This document shows positions 50,732-63,659 of a stretch of 64,000 nucleotides of DNA, piece after piece (within the stretch, counting starts at the first letter, position 1; each line of letters begins with the position of its first letter). Made by a program: the position numbers and the translations under genes. Source of the stretch: Osmia lignaria lignaria. Its lineage: Eukaryota; Arthropoda; Insecta; Hymenoptera; Megachilidae. Location: positions 8,680,001 to 8,744,000 of the forward strand of contig NC_135036.1 of NCBI RefSeq assembly GCF_051020975.1. Direction: 5' to 3'. The notes beneath the pieces were generated by a model. It searched no databases. It was not told where the DNA came from and was given only the letters and a program-made list of their open reading frames with translations.

Positions 50732-51144
50732 CTTCTTTCACCCTCGGGACTTGATCCTGATCCTACGTTTCGGTTGTTTACGGTTTCTTGATTGAGCTGT
50801 TTGTAGCTGCGGACTGGATTCGCGTGAGCGAGGGATGAACAGAATTAGGGTGGACCGTTAGGGTACGGTAGGGTAGGTAAACAGGGTACGTTATGTTTTA
50901 TTTGGATCTCGTCAGGATCTGTAAGCGAGAGTTTGTCTGTTTTGGATACTTCGATGATTGTTTTGTATCTGAATCCTTGAAGGGTGTCATAAATTTAAAT
51001 AGAAAATATGAAAATTTAATTTTAATGAGAAATATCTTCGAGATGTATACAGTAACCCCCATAGGGCACGAACACGGTTAGCAAAGGGGGCTGCGGTCGA
51101 CAGAACACGAAGAAGGACAACGCTCAACACGAGGAGCAAATGAA

Positions 51145-51657
51145 ATGCGTGTCCCCGGGTGCTTTTTACGTGGTCGGGGCCGACGACATCTTCGGAACCC
51201 CGAACGATCCTGCCATGGGGCCTTAACGAGAGGAAAGAAAGAGAAAGGAGAGCGGGCTGAAGAAGAAGGCGAGTTAACCTGCGGAAGAAAGAGGCCGATA
51301 ATTCAGGATCAGGACACCCTGAAGATCCGAGATCGAGTTAAGATAATTGCTCGTTTGTTTAAACATTCGCCTGGATCGAATCACATTTCGTTTCTGAAAA
51401 CATTACTATTACGCATCTTACAAGAAAGGGATGATATTTGGGGGTTGGTATTTTGGAAACAATTGTTTAAATTCTATAAATGGTTACAACGTCGGTGTCA
51501 TCAACAAAACCAACTACAGAAAGAAACTAACCAACTTCGTTTCGAACCCACGAAAACAACCCTCGCAAATGTTTCTGTCACCCCCAGTGGTCGCGTTCCA
51601 AATATCGTGGCTAAGAAACCTCCTGGAAAATTTTCATTTCCACCGTGGTTCTCTTGA
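51145..51657 (+). CDS. Hypothetical ORF, 170 codons
   Basis: The frame runs from a true ATG at 51145 to TGA at 51655-51657, ending 60 bases before the exon candidate at 51718. The first third is Arg/Gly/Lys/Glu-rich; the rest is Leu/Lys/Gln-rich with a hydrophobic stretch (for example SFLKTLLLRILQERDDIWGL). No recognised domain. I see no consensus donor near its 3' end that would join it in phase to 51718. Its length is near what chance allows for this window. Confidence 0.13.
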   Translation: MRVPGCFLRGRGRRHLRNPERSCHGALTRGKKEKGERAEEEGELTCGRKRPIIQDQDTLKIRDRVKIIARLFKHSPGSNHISFLKTLLLRILQERDDIWGLVFWKQLFKFYKWLQRRCHQQNQLQKETNQLRFEPTKTTLANVSVTPSGRVPNIVAKKPPGKFSFPPWFS

Positions 51658-51717
51658 AAATTGTTAGAAGTTCTCGCTAATTAGAAAATTAATTTTGTCG
51701 CTAACATATTTCTTCAG

Positions 51718-51928
51718 TTTCATCGAAAATTCAAGAGCGCATAAAAAAAGGTACAAGATCCCTAGTTTCGTCCTTGATTTTCACGGTCCAGTAAAACGTC
51801 CAGGAGTCGCGGCAGCTTCCACGGACTCTGTCCTCCACGCTCTGATAACCACCACCCCCGTTGACTTACGACCCCGTGGCTCGACGCCTCCTCCCAACCG
51901 CGTCCCTCTTGCTCGCGACGCGAAGGGG
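51718..51928 (+). CDS. Candidate internal coding exon, unknown product
   Basis: The acceptor (gctaacatatttcttcag, ending 51717) and the donor (AAGGGG then GTGAGTAG at 51929) are both good, and one frame is open through all 211 bases (one base plus 70 codons). Pieces include RYKIPSFVLDFHG and STDSVLHALITTTPVDLRPR. SFVLDFHG superficially recalls the Tubby-domain SYVLNFHGRV segment, but the residues after it do not fit, so I do not assign that family. The donor begins a 132-base intron leading in phase to 52061. The minus strand is also open for 84 codons. Confidence 0.23.
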
Positions 51929-52060
51929 GTGAGTAGCGACGAGTGATAGATGACGGGAAAGGCGCCTGGAAGGGACGCCTAGCATCTTCCATTCCTATCG
52001 ACCAGAGTACGACCAAAATCGACCCTTGGATACGGGGACGTAGACGCGTGTTTCCTACAG

Positions 52061-52153
52061 CACCCCCATGCGCCTTTCGGGGTTGTTCAACAACGCCACT
52101 TTTTTCTGGAAGGATTTGGAAAGAGGAATGGACACGACACGAGGATTTGTTGA
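52061..52153 (+). CDS. Candidate terminal exon, unknown product
   Basis: After a good acceptor (cgcgtgtttcctacag, ending 52060), the frame required by the preceding exon (phase 0) reads 30 codons (HPHAPFGVVQQRHFFLEGFG and on) to TGA at 52151-52153. The implied intron, 51929-52060, starts GTGAGT, ends CAG and at 132 bases is of usual insect length. No AATAAA is visible close downstream, so a 3' end is unproven. Confidence 0.2.
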   Translation, partial: HPHAPFGVVQQRHFFLEGFGKRNGHDTRIC

Positions 52154-54090
52154 TTTATTCTTCTTGTAAATCTTAAGAAGAATTTTGAATTATGGAATTA
52201 TGAGTTGGATTTAAATAGACTTTGAAGAATTCACACTGTCATGGGTCAGTTTGGAACAATATCGTATAGTGTCATCGTTTAAAATCTTTCTTCTAGCATT
52301 TTTATAGGAAAGAAATCGTTGGCAGAGGATCGATCTCCTCGTAATTCGATTCAATAACGTCCACGTTGGCCACGGGACAATGCTGTTTCACGATAATGGC
52401 AAGTTGGCCCGAATTTTGCCAGCATACCTGTGCACGGCTAACTTCGTACGAGCTGCAACCTTGTTTACTTGATGTCGTGGATGCACTTTGCCTACCATGG
52501 CCACGCTAGGTAAATTCGATAATAGCCTCGTCGATCGAGCCCTCTAAGTGAATTCGATAATGGCCCCTTAGTCGTTTTCCGATCGCGAGATTCTCACCCC
52601 TTTCAAACTTCTCTAAATTCAATTTTCCACAATTTTTCTAAAACTAAAAATTGATATTCGCCTATGAGCAAATGTTATTTCGCATATTGACTTTAGGTAT
52701 TATTTCTTCCTGTTGTATAATAAACAATACACCGATTCGAACAACTACAAGTTGACTACCGCTGTTGTTTCCCAGCCGCCGGTATTAAACAATAACAAGA
52801 TCAACGACAGGGGAACACTCCTTTAATCTGTACGGACATGCTGGCGATCCGGAGCGATTATCCGAGTGGTAAGATATCGGGGAACCGGTATCCATGGGCA
52901 AATAGATCGCCTCCGGTGCAGCAACCGCTACCATACAACTGTCCATAATGAACTATTCCAGCGGTCGTGATTCGCGTGTCGTGACTATGCCCGATAATAT
53001 TTGAATAGAAAGTCACCGGAATTCCTGTCGCTGTTCCGTGGCCCGTCAGATTCTGCCACGAGATTTCTTACATCCGCGCGACTTATCGCATATTATATTC
53101 ATCTTCGATTAACGGGAACGGTGGAATTTGAAAATCAAAGATGAAAATACTACGAGAAAAATAAAGGAAACTTTATTTGACGAGAGAGGAACGAAGGGGC
53201 CACTCAAGAACGATCGTGCAAACAATGCTTAGTCACGTTCCTTTTTTTCCCAGGGTAAAGGCAAAACAAACTCGCGTTCCTCGGAGGTTTCTCGAAAGCT
53301 CGCAGGGGTTGCAGCTTTCCCTCAGCGAGGGCAAAAGAGGAAAATTCGCGATCACGCGACAAGCGGTGAAGCTTTTTTTTCCTTCTATCTGCCTCCTCGT
53401 CGATTAATCGTACGATCGATTTCATCGAAACGAAGGGTGGGCGGCGGAGGGGTTGCTTGAAAATCCGTGGTTCGTGCAACGCGGTTGTCGCGTGACAATT
53501 CCAGTTATAATGCGATATCGTTGACAGTTCCATTAACTATCGGTTCGGAGCCGCGTTATTACCAGCTTGTTTGTCTTTTTCGTGCTCAATCGAGCGGCGC
53601 GTGCAATTGAAATTCAGCCGGTTAACCAACGTCGAGCCAACAAATCGGCAGCGATCATAATTTGTCCACGCTTCGGCTCGATTTCATCGTGGCTCTTTGT
53701 TCGAACGGTGTTCGAATTTATCGCGACCGTTTCCTCATTAAATTCACCGTAGAAAAATCCATCGCCACGTTTAATTCAACTTCGAATCGATTCTTAGACG
53801 AATTTCGATGCAACGGTGTGCGGTGGAATTTCATATTTCGCTTTCTACCAGGCGATCACCTTCGCTCAATACCCGCTGGGTCCAATAAAGCCGTGGGTGT
53901 ACGTGTTACCCGGTCGCACACAACCGTGTGCGAGAACTCGTAGAACCAGGAGGGGGTGGCTTTCCAGCCACGCGTCCAAGTGTCCCGCCACCCCCGGGAT
54001 GACCAGCCTCGAGGATCGTTTTGGCCGTCTTTCGGCTAGCGTAGTTCGTGTGCAGACAAACACGTACATGTACACACACCCTACGGAGAT

Positions 54091-54104
54091 GGTTAGGTTA
54101 GGGG
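54091..54104 (+). repeat. TTAGG-type doublet
   Basis: GGTTAGGTTAGGGG, two tandem copies of the insect telomere unit at an internal site. Too short to indicate a telomere. Confidence 0.7.
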
Positions 54105-54207
54105 TTGCCGCTGGTGTGTCCAGTCCACTCCACTGGAGCCCAGGGCAGTTCGATCAATAGAGGCTAGAGGCTACTACGCGTTTCTAGGAGGTGGACACCC
54201 TACCCCC

Positions 54208-54227
54208 CTCTCTCTCTCTCTCTCTCT
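54208..54227. repeat. (CT)10 microsatellite
   Basis: Ten perfect CT units following a run of six C. Confidence 0.95.
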
Positions 54228-56201
54228 GCTACCCCTCTCTTCTCCAGGGTGCACCACCTAGAGTTAACGTTGTCGTGGAGAGCCACCTTCTGCTTCGATC
54301 CCCGGACCAACGATCGTGGACCTCTTTTTCTTGCTGGTTTAATCGCGCGAGAGACGACGATTTGGGCCACCAGAGGGATGGAATGTGTGTCGTTGTCGCG
54401 AGGGTATACCTTCTGTTCCAGTGTCTTGGGGTGGTTTAGTCTTAGACTTAGGGGTGGACTTGGATCAGAGAGGAAAACTTCAGGTGTCAATTTTGAGGTA
54501 ATCTGGAGTGGGGTTAAAGATCTGAGGGTGCTTTAGCGTAGGATTATTAACTCTTTAAAATTACTTGAAGATTTCTGTATTCTTTTAAGGAAGCTTCTAT
54601 GTAAAAATAAATTTGGAAATTCTTAAGTTGGACAATCGGTGACCAGTAGGAAGGAGATAACCCGATCGATCGAAAGCTTCCGTAGCTGTAAGTCGAATGG
54701 CAAGGATCCCGGACCATTCTATCCGCAAGGATTTCGAAACGGTGCGTGCTGGGAGTCAAGGTCGTCGACCTTGGTCCGATCGAAAATTACGAGGCGCTCT
54801 CTCGCTGGGTTCTTGATCCAATTATCTCGTGTCCCTTGTCGGGATCGGTGTGCTACGCCATTGGTCTGCGTGGTCCGGACCGGCGGGCCGTTTGTTTTGT
54901 AAGTCTAATCGCAGAACGGCTCTCCGGTGGTCCTCTCTCGGCTCTCCCTTCTCTCTCCTTTCCTCCTTCTCCGCCTGCCCTCACTTCTCCCCTTCTTCTT
55001 CTTCACCCTTTTCTTCGTCCCCTGCAACGTCGCTCGGCGCGGCCGCCATTTTATTTTTAAAAAACGACCAGCAAGCGTGCACTTTCGTCCGTTCTCGACG
55101 CAACGCCGGCTCCCAGAGCTCCTTCTCTTTCTCCGTTCCACCGTTTCTGAGCCGCGTATGGTGGCGCCATGGCCAACAGCGCTCCTGACAGCCATCAGGG
55201 AATAAAAAGAACGGGCCTGGATAGAAAGAGGAGCCATCCCCGTGGCTATCTGGACCACTCGGACGCCGGGAAAACTTGGCTGGTCGGCTCCTCTTTGCCC
55301 GCTCCCTACCGATTAATCGGAATCTTGTTAACCCTCCGACGGCGGACCGTTGCGAACGGCCACCATTTCAATTTCATTCTCATATTCCATCGAACTCTTT
55401 CGTTTGAAATGTCTAGCTTCGATAGAAATACCATAAATATCACAAATCCGTTTCGCAGCAAAATATCATTGATAATCCAATCGACGACCCCTGTCGGTGG
55501 CGCCTCCATCGCGTTCGCACGAGAGCGGCAGCGATCGTTCGAAATGAACGAGTAGGGGTAGTGCGAATATTATCGTGACTCACTGTACACTCCGCCCAAG
55601 GATAAAAGCCACCCCTTGGGAGGGCAGGCGGATCGTAAACGGACAAAGGCTCGAAGAATGTTTCTAGTTCCCTCAGCTTCTGAGGATCACGGAACGAGAC
55701 GGTCTAATAAACACCAAGATACACCGAACTGGGAGTAAATACAGAGAAAAAGAAACCATTATCCTAATCAAATCCGTTAATGGAAGAAACATTTTCTGTC
55801 CTTGAACTTCAGCACCCTTCGTCGATGAAGAGACGAATCGAAGGAGAGATAAAGTTTGAAGATCGGTGTTCGAGATTGCTCTGATTACTAGCAAAAAAGA
55901 GGCAAGGGTGAAAATCGACTGTTAGCGTAAATTGTAACTATTCGTCTTTTTGCTGAGTTTGATGGAAATGGAAATTCTTTCGCTTTTTTTTTCTCAACCA
56001 CGAAATCTAAGCGAGTAAATAATCAACGCGATTTCTCTTTCTTTCCCTCGACACTGGTTCTGTGAACGAAGAAAACGGGTAGCTGGGGTGGATCTTGGGG
56101 GTTGGTTTTTACGCACGAGCTACACTCCCCGATGAAGGAGGAAACATCGATCCCGTAGCTGAGCTGTACGTTCTACCTCACGTATACACAAACACATACA
56201 A

Positions 56202-56221
56202 AGAGAGAGAGAGAGAGAGAG
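56202..56221. repeat. (AG)10 microsatellite
   Basis: Ten perfect AG units following an ACA-rich stretch. Confidence 0.95.
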
Positions 56222-59200
56222 TTAGTGGTGGTCGGTGGGACGCGCTTTTTGGGGGCGAGAACGTTCCACATAAAGGGGGATGAAGTCTTATGGGGTTGCG
56301 TCTTTATGTGAAAGCATTCCGCGGGTTCTCATGCCGGTTTACGAATTCTGGAAGCCCGCTCCCTTGCCACCGCCGCCCCTCATCCTCTGCCTAGCCGCGA
56401 AATTCTTTGCCACGCTTCCGTCCCTTCGACTCTCTGGGTCCGGCACAAAAGGATAATGTTGAAATAAAAAGGGCCGCGCCTTTCTCCGGCGTACAATCTT
56501 CACCGCCGTCAACGCCAGCCACCGTTGCAATAATAATAGAAAAATAACAGAACAGCCAGAAAACCGAGGACCGTCGGTCTCGGCTCAACTTCACCCCCTT
56601 CGGACACTTTGTTGCTGTCGCTGTTGGCTAATCACAGAAAGCAAGGCGAGAATTTTATGAAATTATTTGATGGAAAGATCCGAAATGTCTAGAAATGAAA
56701 AAATGTCGCGACGATCGAATCGCGTTGGTTTATCGATTCAACGGGATAATGGGTAAAATTTAGCCAGGACCATGGAAGTACGATGGTTCCGCGGAAAACC
56801 CTCGAGCGAGGCCTTAACAAAAGTTTCACAGTCGAGGAGCTAGCGACAATAGAAAGAGGAGAACACGGGGAACGATTTAGCGCTGAATGCGGATGTCGCT
56901 AATTTTCTGGCTTGTCCACACAAGCTTCTGCTTAAATCTTCTTCCTCCCTGCACGTCCCGTACCCTCGTCGACAGGCCTGTTAGTGGCCGGAAAGCGCAA
57001 ACCGATGTCCCTTTGCCGCGTCACGTTTCGCGGCGTTGCGAAATTCGGGACTCGCAGTCTCTTTGTTCGCTCGGCCCTTCAGCGAGCATTGCGACAGCCC
57101 GGTTATTCCTGCTGTAATTGCACCCTATTGTTGGAATCATCCTTGTTATTCATGAAATGACTTGTTTGCCACGCGTTCGCCAACCGACGACTACCTTTTT
57201 TCACCGAGTTAATGCTGTTTACGATCGTCGGCTGATCGACAAGCAGCGGAATTCTGTAGGAGAAATTTTTTGCTAATTGAAATTGGAACGTTCGGTTCAT
57301 TCGAGAACGATGAAATTAGCCTGCGAACCTGCCGATTTCACCGGCTCCTCCTTCCGACAGCGACGTGAATTTATAACATAAGGCACGTCATCGAGGTCTA
57401 CACGGAATTAATAACAGACGTCGAAGAACAGCGGTGGAAACGCGGTTTCGTAATGGCGAACCGCGGTTTGCCGGTCGTACACTATGGTGGGAGTGCTTCG
57501 AATAATAAGGGGTTATTTCCAGTAGCGACGGGGAGGCGGGGGCCTTACATGTCACCACGTTACACGAGTTGTTCCACGTGAAATCACGCGCACCTAGAAA
57601 TCTCGTATTCTTCTTTTCCATCCATTTAAGAATTTTCTTTCACTCAGGTAATTTTAATTTATTCATTGAAGAATAAATTGAATCATCGTCCAAGTGAAAA
57701 ATAAAAGAATTACGAACTTGATTCACTGGAAATTTGTCCGAACGTCAAAATCTAAGATAATTTATTTAAAAATACCGAAAGTGATTGAACTATTCAAGGT
57801 GGTTATTACAAATAGGACACCCTGTCTATTCACCGATCCTATCAACGTTTCACAAGCTTGTAAGCAATTGCTTATAATTAATGATACTGTACCACAACAT
57901 CCTCCGATCACCGATGAAGTTACCTGCAGTCTTATCTGAAGATTAGATTAACTCTCGAGGCGAACTCGGATCTGAAAGCCTCGAAGAATATTATTACGTT
58001 GTTGCATATCGGATAATTTTTCAATTTCAAAATCCACCACGTTCGAACTGTAAGCACGAAGCTTTCAAAGATCACTGGATAAAGCTTCGCGATTTTATTT
58101 AACACTCTACGATTTAAAAAACGAAAATGGCAAAGGTTCGCTGTTGGAGAGTATCATTGGAGAACTTCATGAAGACATTAATCGCGATGGGAGCGAGGAG
58201 AAAAAGCTCGAAACAGCCGCGTCGAGGTGGGACGTTGCTTGGCCGAGCTTAACGATCCAGCGAGCAGCTGGTAGCTGGTAAGAGGAATTTATCATTATTC
58301 GATCATAACTCGTTAACCGTGTTCTCTTTATCGGCCACCGGATCCACGCGGATCCCGGCGTTCGCTTCGTTATAATCCGCTCCGTGAAATTTGCATGATT
58401 CCCGGCCTCGAATAATGCCGATATGAGCCGCGACTTATCTCCTATCTCTTCCACCCAACGGCCATTTTTACTCCTCTCTTTCGATATGCTCGCCGCAGGA
58501 AAGAGTTATTAAGTGGGAAGGCAAACGGGCAGGATTCGTTTCGTTTGCGATTTCTCTTGTTGCGGTAACGAAAATCGAAGATCGTGCAGTTTCGGAAAAT
58601 CTCTTGGATTTTATAGATCTGTTCCAGACATGGACATTATTATTTTGTCTACATTTTACCCTAACCATCCTCGAAGAATTCGACGAAAATTCTTGTCGTT
58701 CGAATGCGGAAATTATTCTCTCGACGAGGAAAAAAAAGAAAATACGTGTCAATAGGGGAGCAGAGGGTAGTCGTGTTCAAAGAATCACGGAAACACGATC
58801 TACCAAGGTTTTCTGTGAAAAACCATGGAAGATGGAGAAAGGCGACGAGAATTCCGGCCATTCTTCGGCCGACAATAGGGATATATTTCGGAAATTCTCG
58901 ATGGTACACGCGTGCTGTTCAAGGGGGGTGGAACACGCGTTCGGCAAAAAGAGACAGGAGAGGGGGTTTCCATTATGATCCACGCTATTTTTTTTTTCTC
59001 TCTCTCCTCTGACGGAGGGTGTGCTCGTGCATCAGCGCGAAACATTTTGTGTTGGCGGCGTGTACAAGGGCTCCTTTCTTCGGGGCAGTTCAGCTAAAAA
59101 CCGCCGGCTAGGTGAGCGCCAATAGAGAAACGACCGCCTCCCCATGGAACCCCGAAAAACACCCTGGACGCCATCGTGACGCGATCCCCGCACGACCGAG

Positions 59201-62200
59201 CTTCTGTTCCCCATACAGAATTTCTCATAATTAACAATTCCTGGGTAGTTTTCGTAATATTTTATCAAAATTTTATCGGTATCGTTGATACGTTCAGTTT
59301 CGCGTCGGCGTTCGACGATGTTCAATTAACAGAAAATGTTTTTCTACCCTCGTCTTTTAGAGGGAAAAAATTATTTTCCCGAGGTCGATCGGGTGAAAGT
59401 TGGTGACAGCGACTCGTGGCTCATCAATGTTTCGCAACGTCGCGGAATAAAACGGCAATTTGTCGTGACTCACCCCTTTTTGCATCGAAGTCTTACAAAG
59501 ATAGCGAATAATAACATATAAATAGTTTGTATACGCTGTCTTTACACAGTTATATTATTTTCAATCGCCTCTCTCCTCAGCCTATTTTTCTCTCGTCATT
59601 AAAACAACCCCTCTACGAGGACACGCGACTTATTTCTGTTTTACCTAACTTTAATTACCGGTAGTATTAACTTTCATGTGGATGAAAGTGGAAGAAAGGT
59701 GAACCCCGAGTGACACCATTTTGCGCCGGCGATAATGTTGGAAGCCTTGAGTACTTACCCCACCACGGGAATCACAGGAGTATTAGGTAAATCCACGACG
59801 TTCCACGTAGCCCGACTTGTCCTAGACTCGCCATTGGTGTCTGCTTCACCCAGTTGCACCCTTTCCACCCACTCGACTGCTGTGTTCACCTATGGTCGCT
59901 CGTATGGCCAACCTTCTGTGCCTTTGAATAAGTTAGAGGGTGTCTCCATTTGCCGTCCTTCTCGCGAATCGAAATCCACCCCGTCGTGGGGGGCTGGGGT
60001 TGAAATCTCTGACATATCCTGATGAATCTGAGAAATTATAGATACTGGGTAATGAAAAGAATCTTAGGGGTTGTTGGACGGTTTTTATAACAATTTTATT
60101 CAGAATCATAATTATTTTCAACCCCCCGGAGGAAAATAATTAATGACCCAGTTTCATTGGAAAATTAGTGACGGTATACGCGTAATTTCAGAATGAATAC
60201 GTAAGAGGCGGATCGTATAAATCGCAGGTGTTCGAAAAGAGAAGAGAGCGAAGCCGAGTCGAAAACTTTCCATCGATCCAATGGCAAAGTTTCAGCGGTC
60301 TAAGCAAGCGGAACCCGAGTTCGGGACATATTCTCCTTCTCTACGTTGCAAATTCCGACAAGGCGAACTGGAACGCGTCTATAGATAGAAAAGAACAGCC
60401 CTCGAGTTTCCCTTCTTCCTCTGTTTTCCCTTTTTCCTCGATCCTTACCATTTTATCTTTCCCGTTCCGCCGATGCAAATTCGATCGAATTAATTTTCAA
60501 TCAAATTGCCTGTGATTAGGTATACGGAAATTACAGGAACGACACGAACGGTAGTGAGAACGTCTTTACGGGGCGAACGACGCCATTGTCGCGACGCGAA
60601 TGAAATTTTCACGACGAACGAGACGCGTCATTATAGCGTGACATGCCACGACAAAAAGGGGTGCTCGTACGTGCGATATTGAATTATCGATGACCGTCAT
60701 GTGTTTAGATATTCATGTGTTGCCTCGACATCGACGACATTACGAGACCATCGAGCATCCCTTATTGGAAGGGAATTTTCCTTGGAGACATTTAACCCTT
60801 TCGCTTCTGAAAGAATTCGTAGAATCTCCAGTTTTACTTGTCTCTTTTTCCTGGAATTTTACGTCCTTTGGGGGTAGAATAATAAATTCTTCACTATTAA
60901 AATGTTAACCGATCAAAACGCCTTCGATCACCGTAAGAAAATTAAAAAATCAACGGAACGTTCTTCAAATTTTTCACAAACGTTCACAGAATGAAGCTTC
61001 CAGACGCAGCTGGGAGACAAAGAAGGAGACAAGGAAAGCAAGTCGCGGCATGCACCCCATAAAGATTAATCAACAGAAGCGGGAGGCGGCATCGAGGAGA
61101 AAGGAGCCGAAAAATAGGATCGTTGTCCAAGGACTATGGTTGCCTGTTCCGTCGGCGTAATCCGATCCAAGACATCTATGTCGATAGGGCAATAATTAGG
61201 CTGCTTACAGAGCTAGAAAGGGTGAAGGGACAAATGGAGGGAGAGGAGGTTGCGCGGAGGCTCGATGTCGGCCCTTTCTGTCGCCTCGAAGAGGGTCCAA
61301 GACTGGTCCGGTAGTCGTGTCGGTTCCCGTGGCCTTTCATCCCTTTCGACGTGCACGCCGCCGTGAATAGGCGAAACTAGAGGTACCGAGAGGGCACCGG
61401 TCTTCTTCGTGGCCCACCAGCCGCACACGTTTCTCAGTGAAAGGGTATGGAAAGAGGACAGACAGCTAGCTGGGCAGCCGCGCGTCGACTTGTCCCGTCA
61501 GCTCTGACGTCCTCTGTGAACTGCACTTTAAGTCCGCTACCCGACGTTCGCTGGCTGGCACTTCGGTTAGCGATGGCCTCGAACCTGTCGCTACCTACTG
61601 TTCCAGGATTCTAATGAAATTGGATGGACGTTGCTGAAGACTCGAGCTGATGGTCGGTATAGAGTAAGACGCACTGTTTGGAGCTGGAGTCTTCATGGAT
61701 GAATGTGAATTAACATTACTGGTTTTGGAAACGAAAAGAGGATCTTGAATTATTTCCCAGCTCTTTTACGATATTCCAACTAATCATCGAAAAATCAAAT
61801 ACACCAAAAACCGTCATCAACCTCGAGTAATCTCGTTTCGCAGCAGGACACCCTGTACGATGAAATTGCTCAAAAGCTTGCAAGACAGAGCGAAAGAGAG
61901 AGAGTTAAAGAGAGAATTGAATGCCCATCGCTAAATAGGGTACAAGGGGGGTCGAGAGCCAGGGACTGGTGGGGAGGTGGAGGGTTGGTTGGGCCGCCTG
62001 TATAATGGCGGCTTCGGCAGAGGGCCCCAAAAGAAACCCATAGATATCGCATTGCGCGGTTGGGACTGACGGGACAAAACAGCCCGACAATAGGGGGGGA
62101 TTTTCGGTCTTCTCCGCGAGATTCGTGGCCAGCTGGAGGGACAGAGGAAGCGAGAGGAACCGCGTTCTTCCGCCGCGTGTCAGAAGAGGAAGGGAAAGAG

Positions 62201-63204
62201 GAGGGTTTTCGCGTCAACGGGAACTGGAACCGAGACACGGTAGCCTGAATGTTCTTCGGCCCTCCTCGCGTGCCGATCCATTAATTAACCATCGCCATTT
62301 CTTATCCGCTGATGAAACGATGCTTACCAGATCCCGATCGCATTCAGAAGACCGTTGGAGAACGGATAATGGTATATTGACCTGGCTACACACGAGTACA
62401 TAAGTACCTATTTAGAACAGTGTACACCTTTTATAGTGTTTCTGAAGAGGATGTTTGTTAACGATTGAGTTGTTGGAATGTTGCTTCTTTGGAAGTTGAA
62501 GACAGATGATAGAATCAATTTCAATAATGCTTTGAACAAGTTTCGTTTGGGATAGTTGGTTATTATAGGAGACATGCTTATACAATTAACACTCATTAAG
62601 AGCAAAATAAAAATTCAATTTCAAAACCCTTCCTAACTGTGCAATAAATCCATAAAGACACTTATAAAATTTCTAATTGCTTGAAAATTAATTCCGGATT
62701 TTCTTTATATCATTGTCGTTGAAATTAAAAAATTCATTTTCTGAGAAAATATTCTAAACCATCCAACAGATATTTTTTTAATTTTCATGAAGGAACACAG
62801 AGCAATGATCCTTCAGGGACATAGCTGTGAGCAACGCGAGCTTTTGTGAGTACGTTAATGCTCACGATCAATTTCAGTTCCCAACCCATACCGTTTTCTT
62901 CCCCCAAAGAACGCTGCCGCTTAATCGATACGTCGCTTTTAGACTCTCTGACAGCCTAAGCGCGCCACTATTTCAAGAGTATACTACCTAGGAATAGATG
63001 TTAGTGCACACTATGCTTTGTTTCATTCTGAAAAAGCCTGCCTGCGAGCGATGAGCTTTATCGTTATGAATCCTGACAATTAGGATAACGATTCCATCTC
63101 TAGTTCAAGATTTATCTCGAGAGGTTAAATATCATAAGAACGGCACCTCTAGTTTAAAATCCTAATTATTATCTATCATATTAAAAATATTTGATTTTAC
63201 TTAC

Positions 63205-63307
63205 TGTGTTTCCAAGAAGTTCCATGGCAAATTCAATCAACAGCAACAAGAATTTTTCACATTGGCGACACGAAACGAACTAAGGAGTACCAATGTTATC
63301 CGACAGA
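63205..63307 (-). CDS. Candidate exon 2 with start codon, minus-strand gene
   Basis: Read leftward, a strong acceptor (tttttattctcttgtcaacag, ending 63308) opens a 103-base exon that ends at a strong donor (AACACA then GTAAGTAAAA from 63204). An ATG in good context (GCC before, G after) at 63225-63223 gives MELLGNT and reaches the donor on a codon boundary. The preceding part is closed in all frames and carries one ATG-TGA mini-frame, as a 5'-UTR would. Together with the promoter and donor to its right this looks like the second exon of a gene running left. The next coding exon (phase 0) was not found, so the product is unknown. Confidence 0.33.
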
Positions 63308-63625
63308 CTGTTGACAAGAGAATAAAAATATGTGAGCTCGAATGACCGTCGGTAACCCTTAGGCTGCGTTTATGTTTATAATCGAAAGTCTGTCATATAA
63401 CCACAGGGAAAATATAGCTATAGCTCCGGAAGTTTCCGAGCCGGTCTCGTCTTCCGTAAGCTGGGGAACAGTGTTGTGACCGAACAAAGCGCGTTATTGA
63501 TATGAAATTGCGGTAAATGTCTACAATTAGGGCCTCAACGAGAAATCAATTAAAAAAAGAGGTAAATTCTATGTATTTATGCCCCTCGAAATTTGGGGGT
63601 CGCTTGTATTTTTTAAGATACATAA

Positions 63626-63639
63626 GTTAGGTTAGGTTA
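63626..63639 (+). repeat. TTAGG-type short array
   Basis: GTTAGGTTAGGTTA, nearly three telomere-type units, 20 bases from the candidate donor at 63660/63659 and inside the proposed first intron. Confidence 0.75.
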
Positions 63640-63659
63640 TCAGAAAAAATATAACTTAC

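Larger units (their letters stand above)
52154..63204. other. Gene-poor stretch
   Basis: No supported gene. CpG-rich blocks (53.87-54.45, 54.84-55.28, 56.33-56.60 kb) alternate with AT-rich DNA (52.15-52.32, 52.60-52.75, 57.64-57.80, 62.40-62.80 kb). It contains CT and GA microsatellites, one TTAGG-type doublet, octamers at 58389 and 60473, and scattered GGACACCCTG words. A fair donor (CTAG then GTGAGC near 59105) follows an open 70-base segment, but its acceptor is poor. If a minus-strand gene starts at 63.9 kb, this would be its first long coding-side intron. Confidence 0.5.

Noticed and set aside
51752..51790. Tubby-domain-like SFVLDFHG
   Set aside because: Family-specific residues following this segment (RV, then SVKNFQ) are absent; eight residues are not enough.
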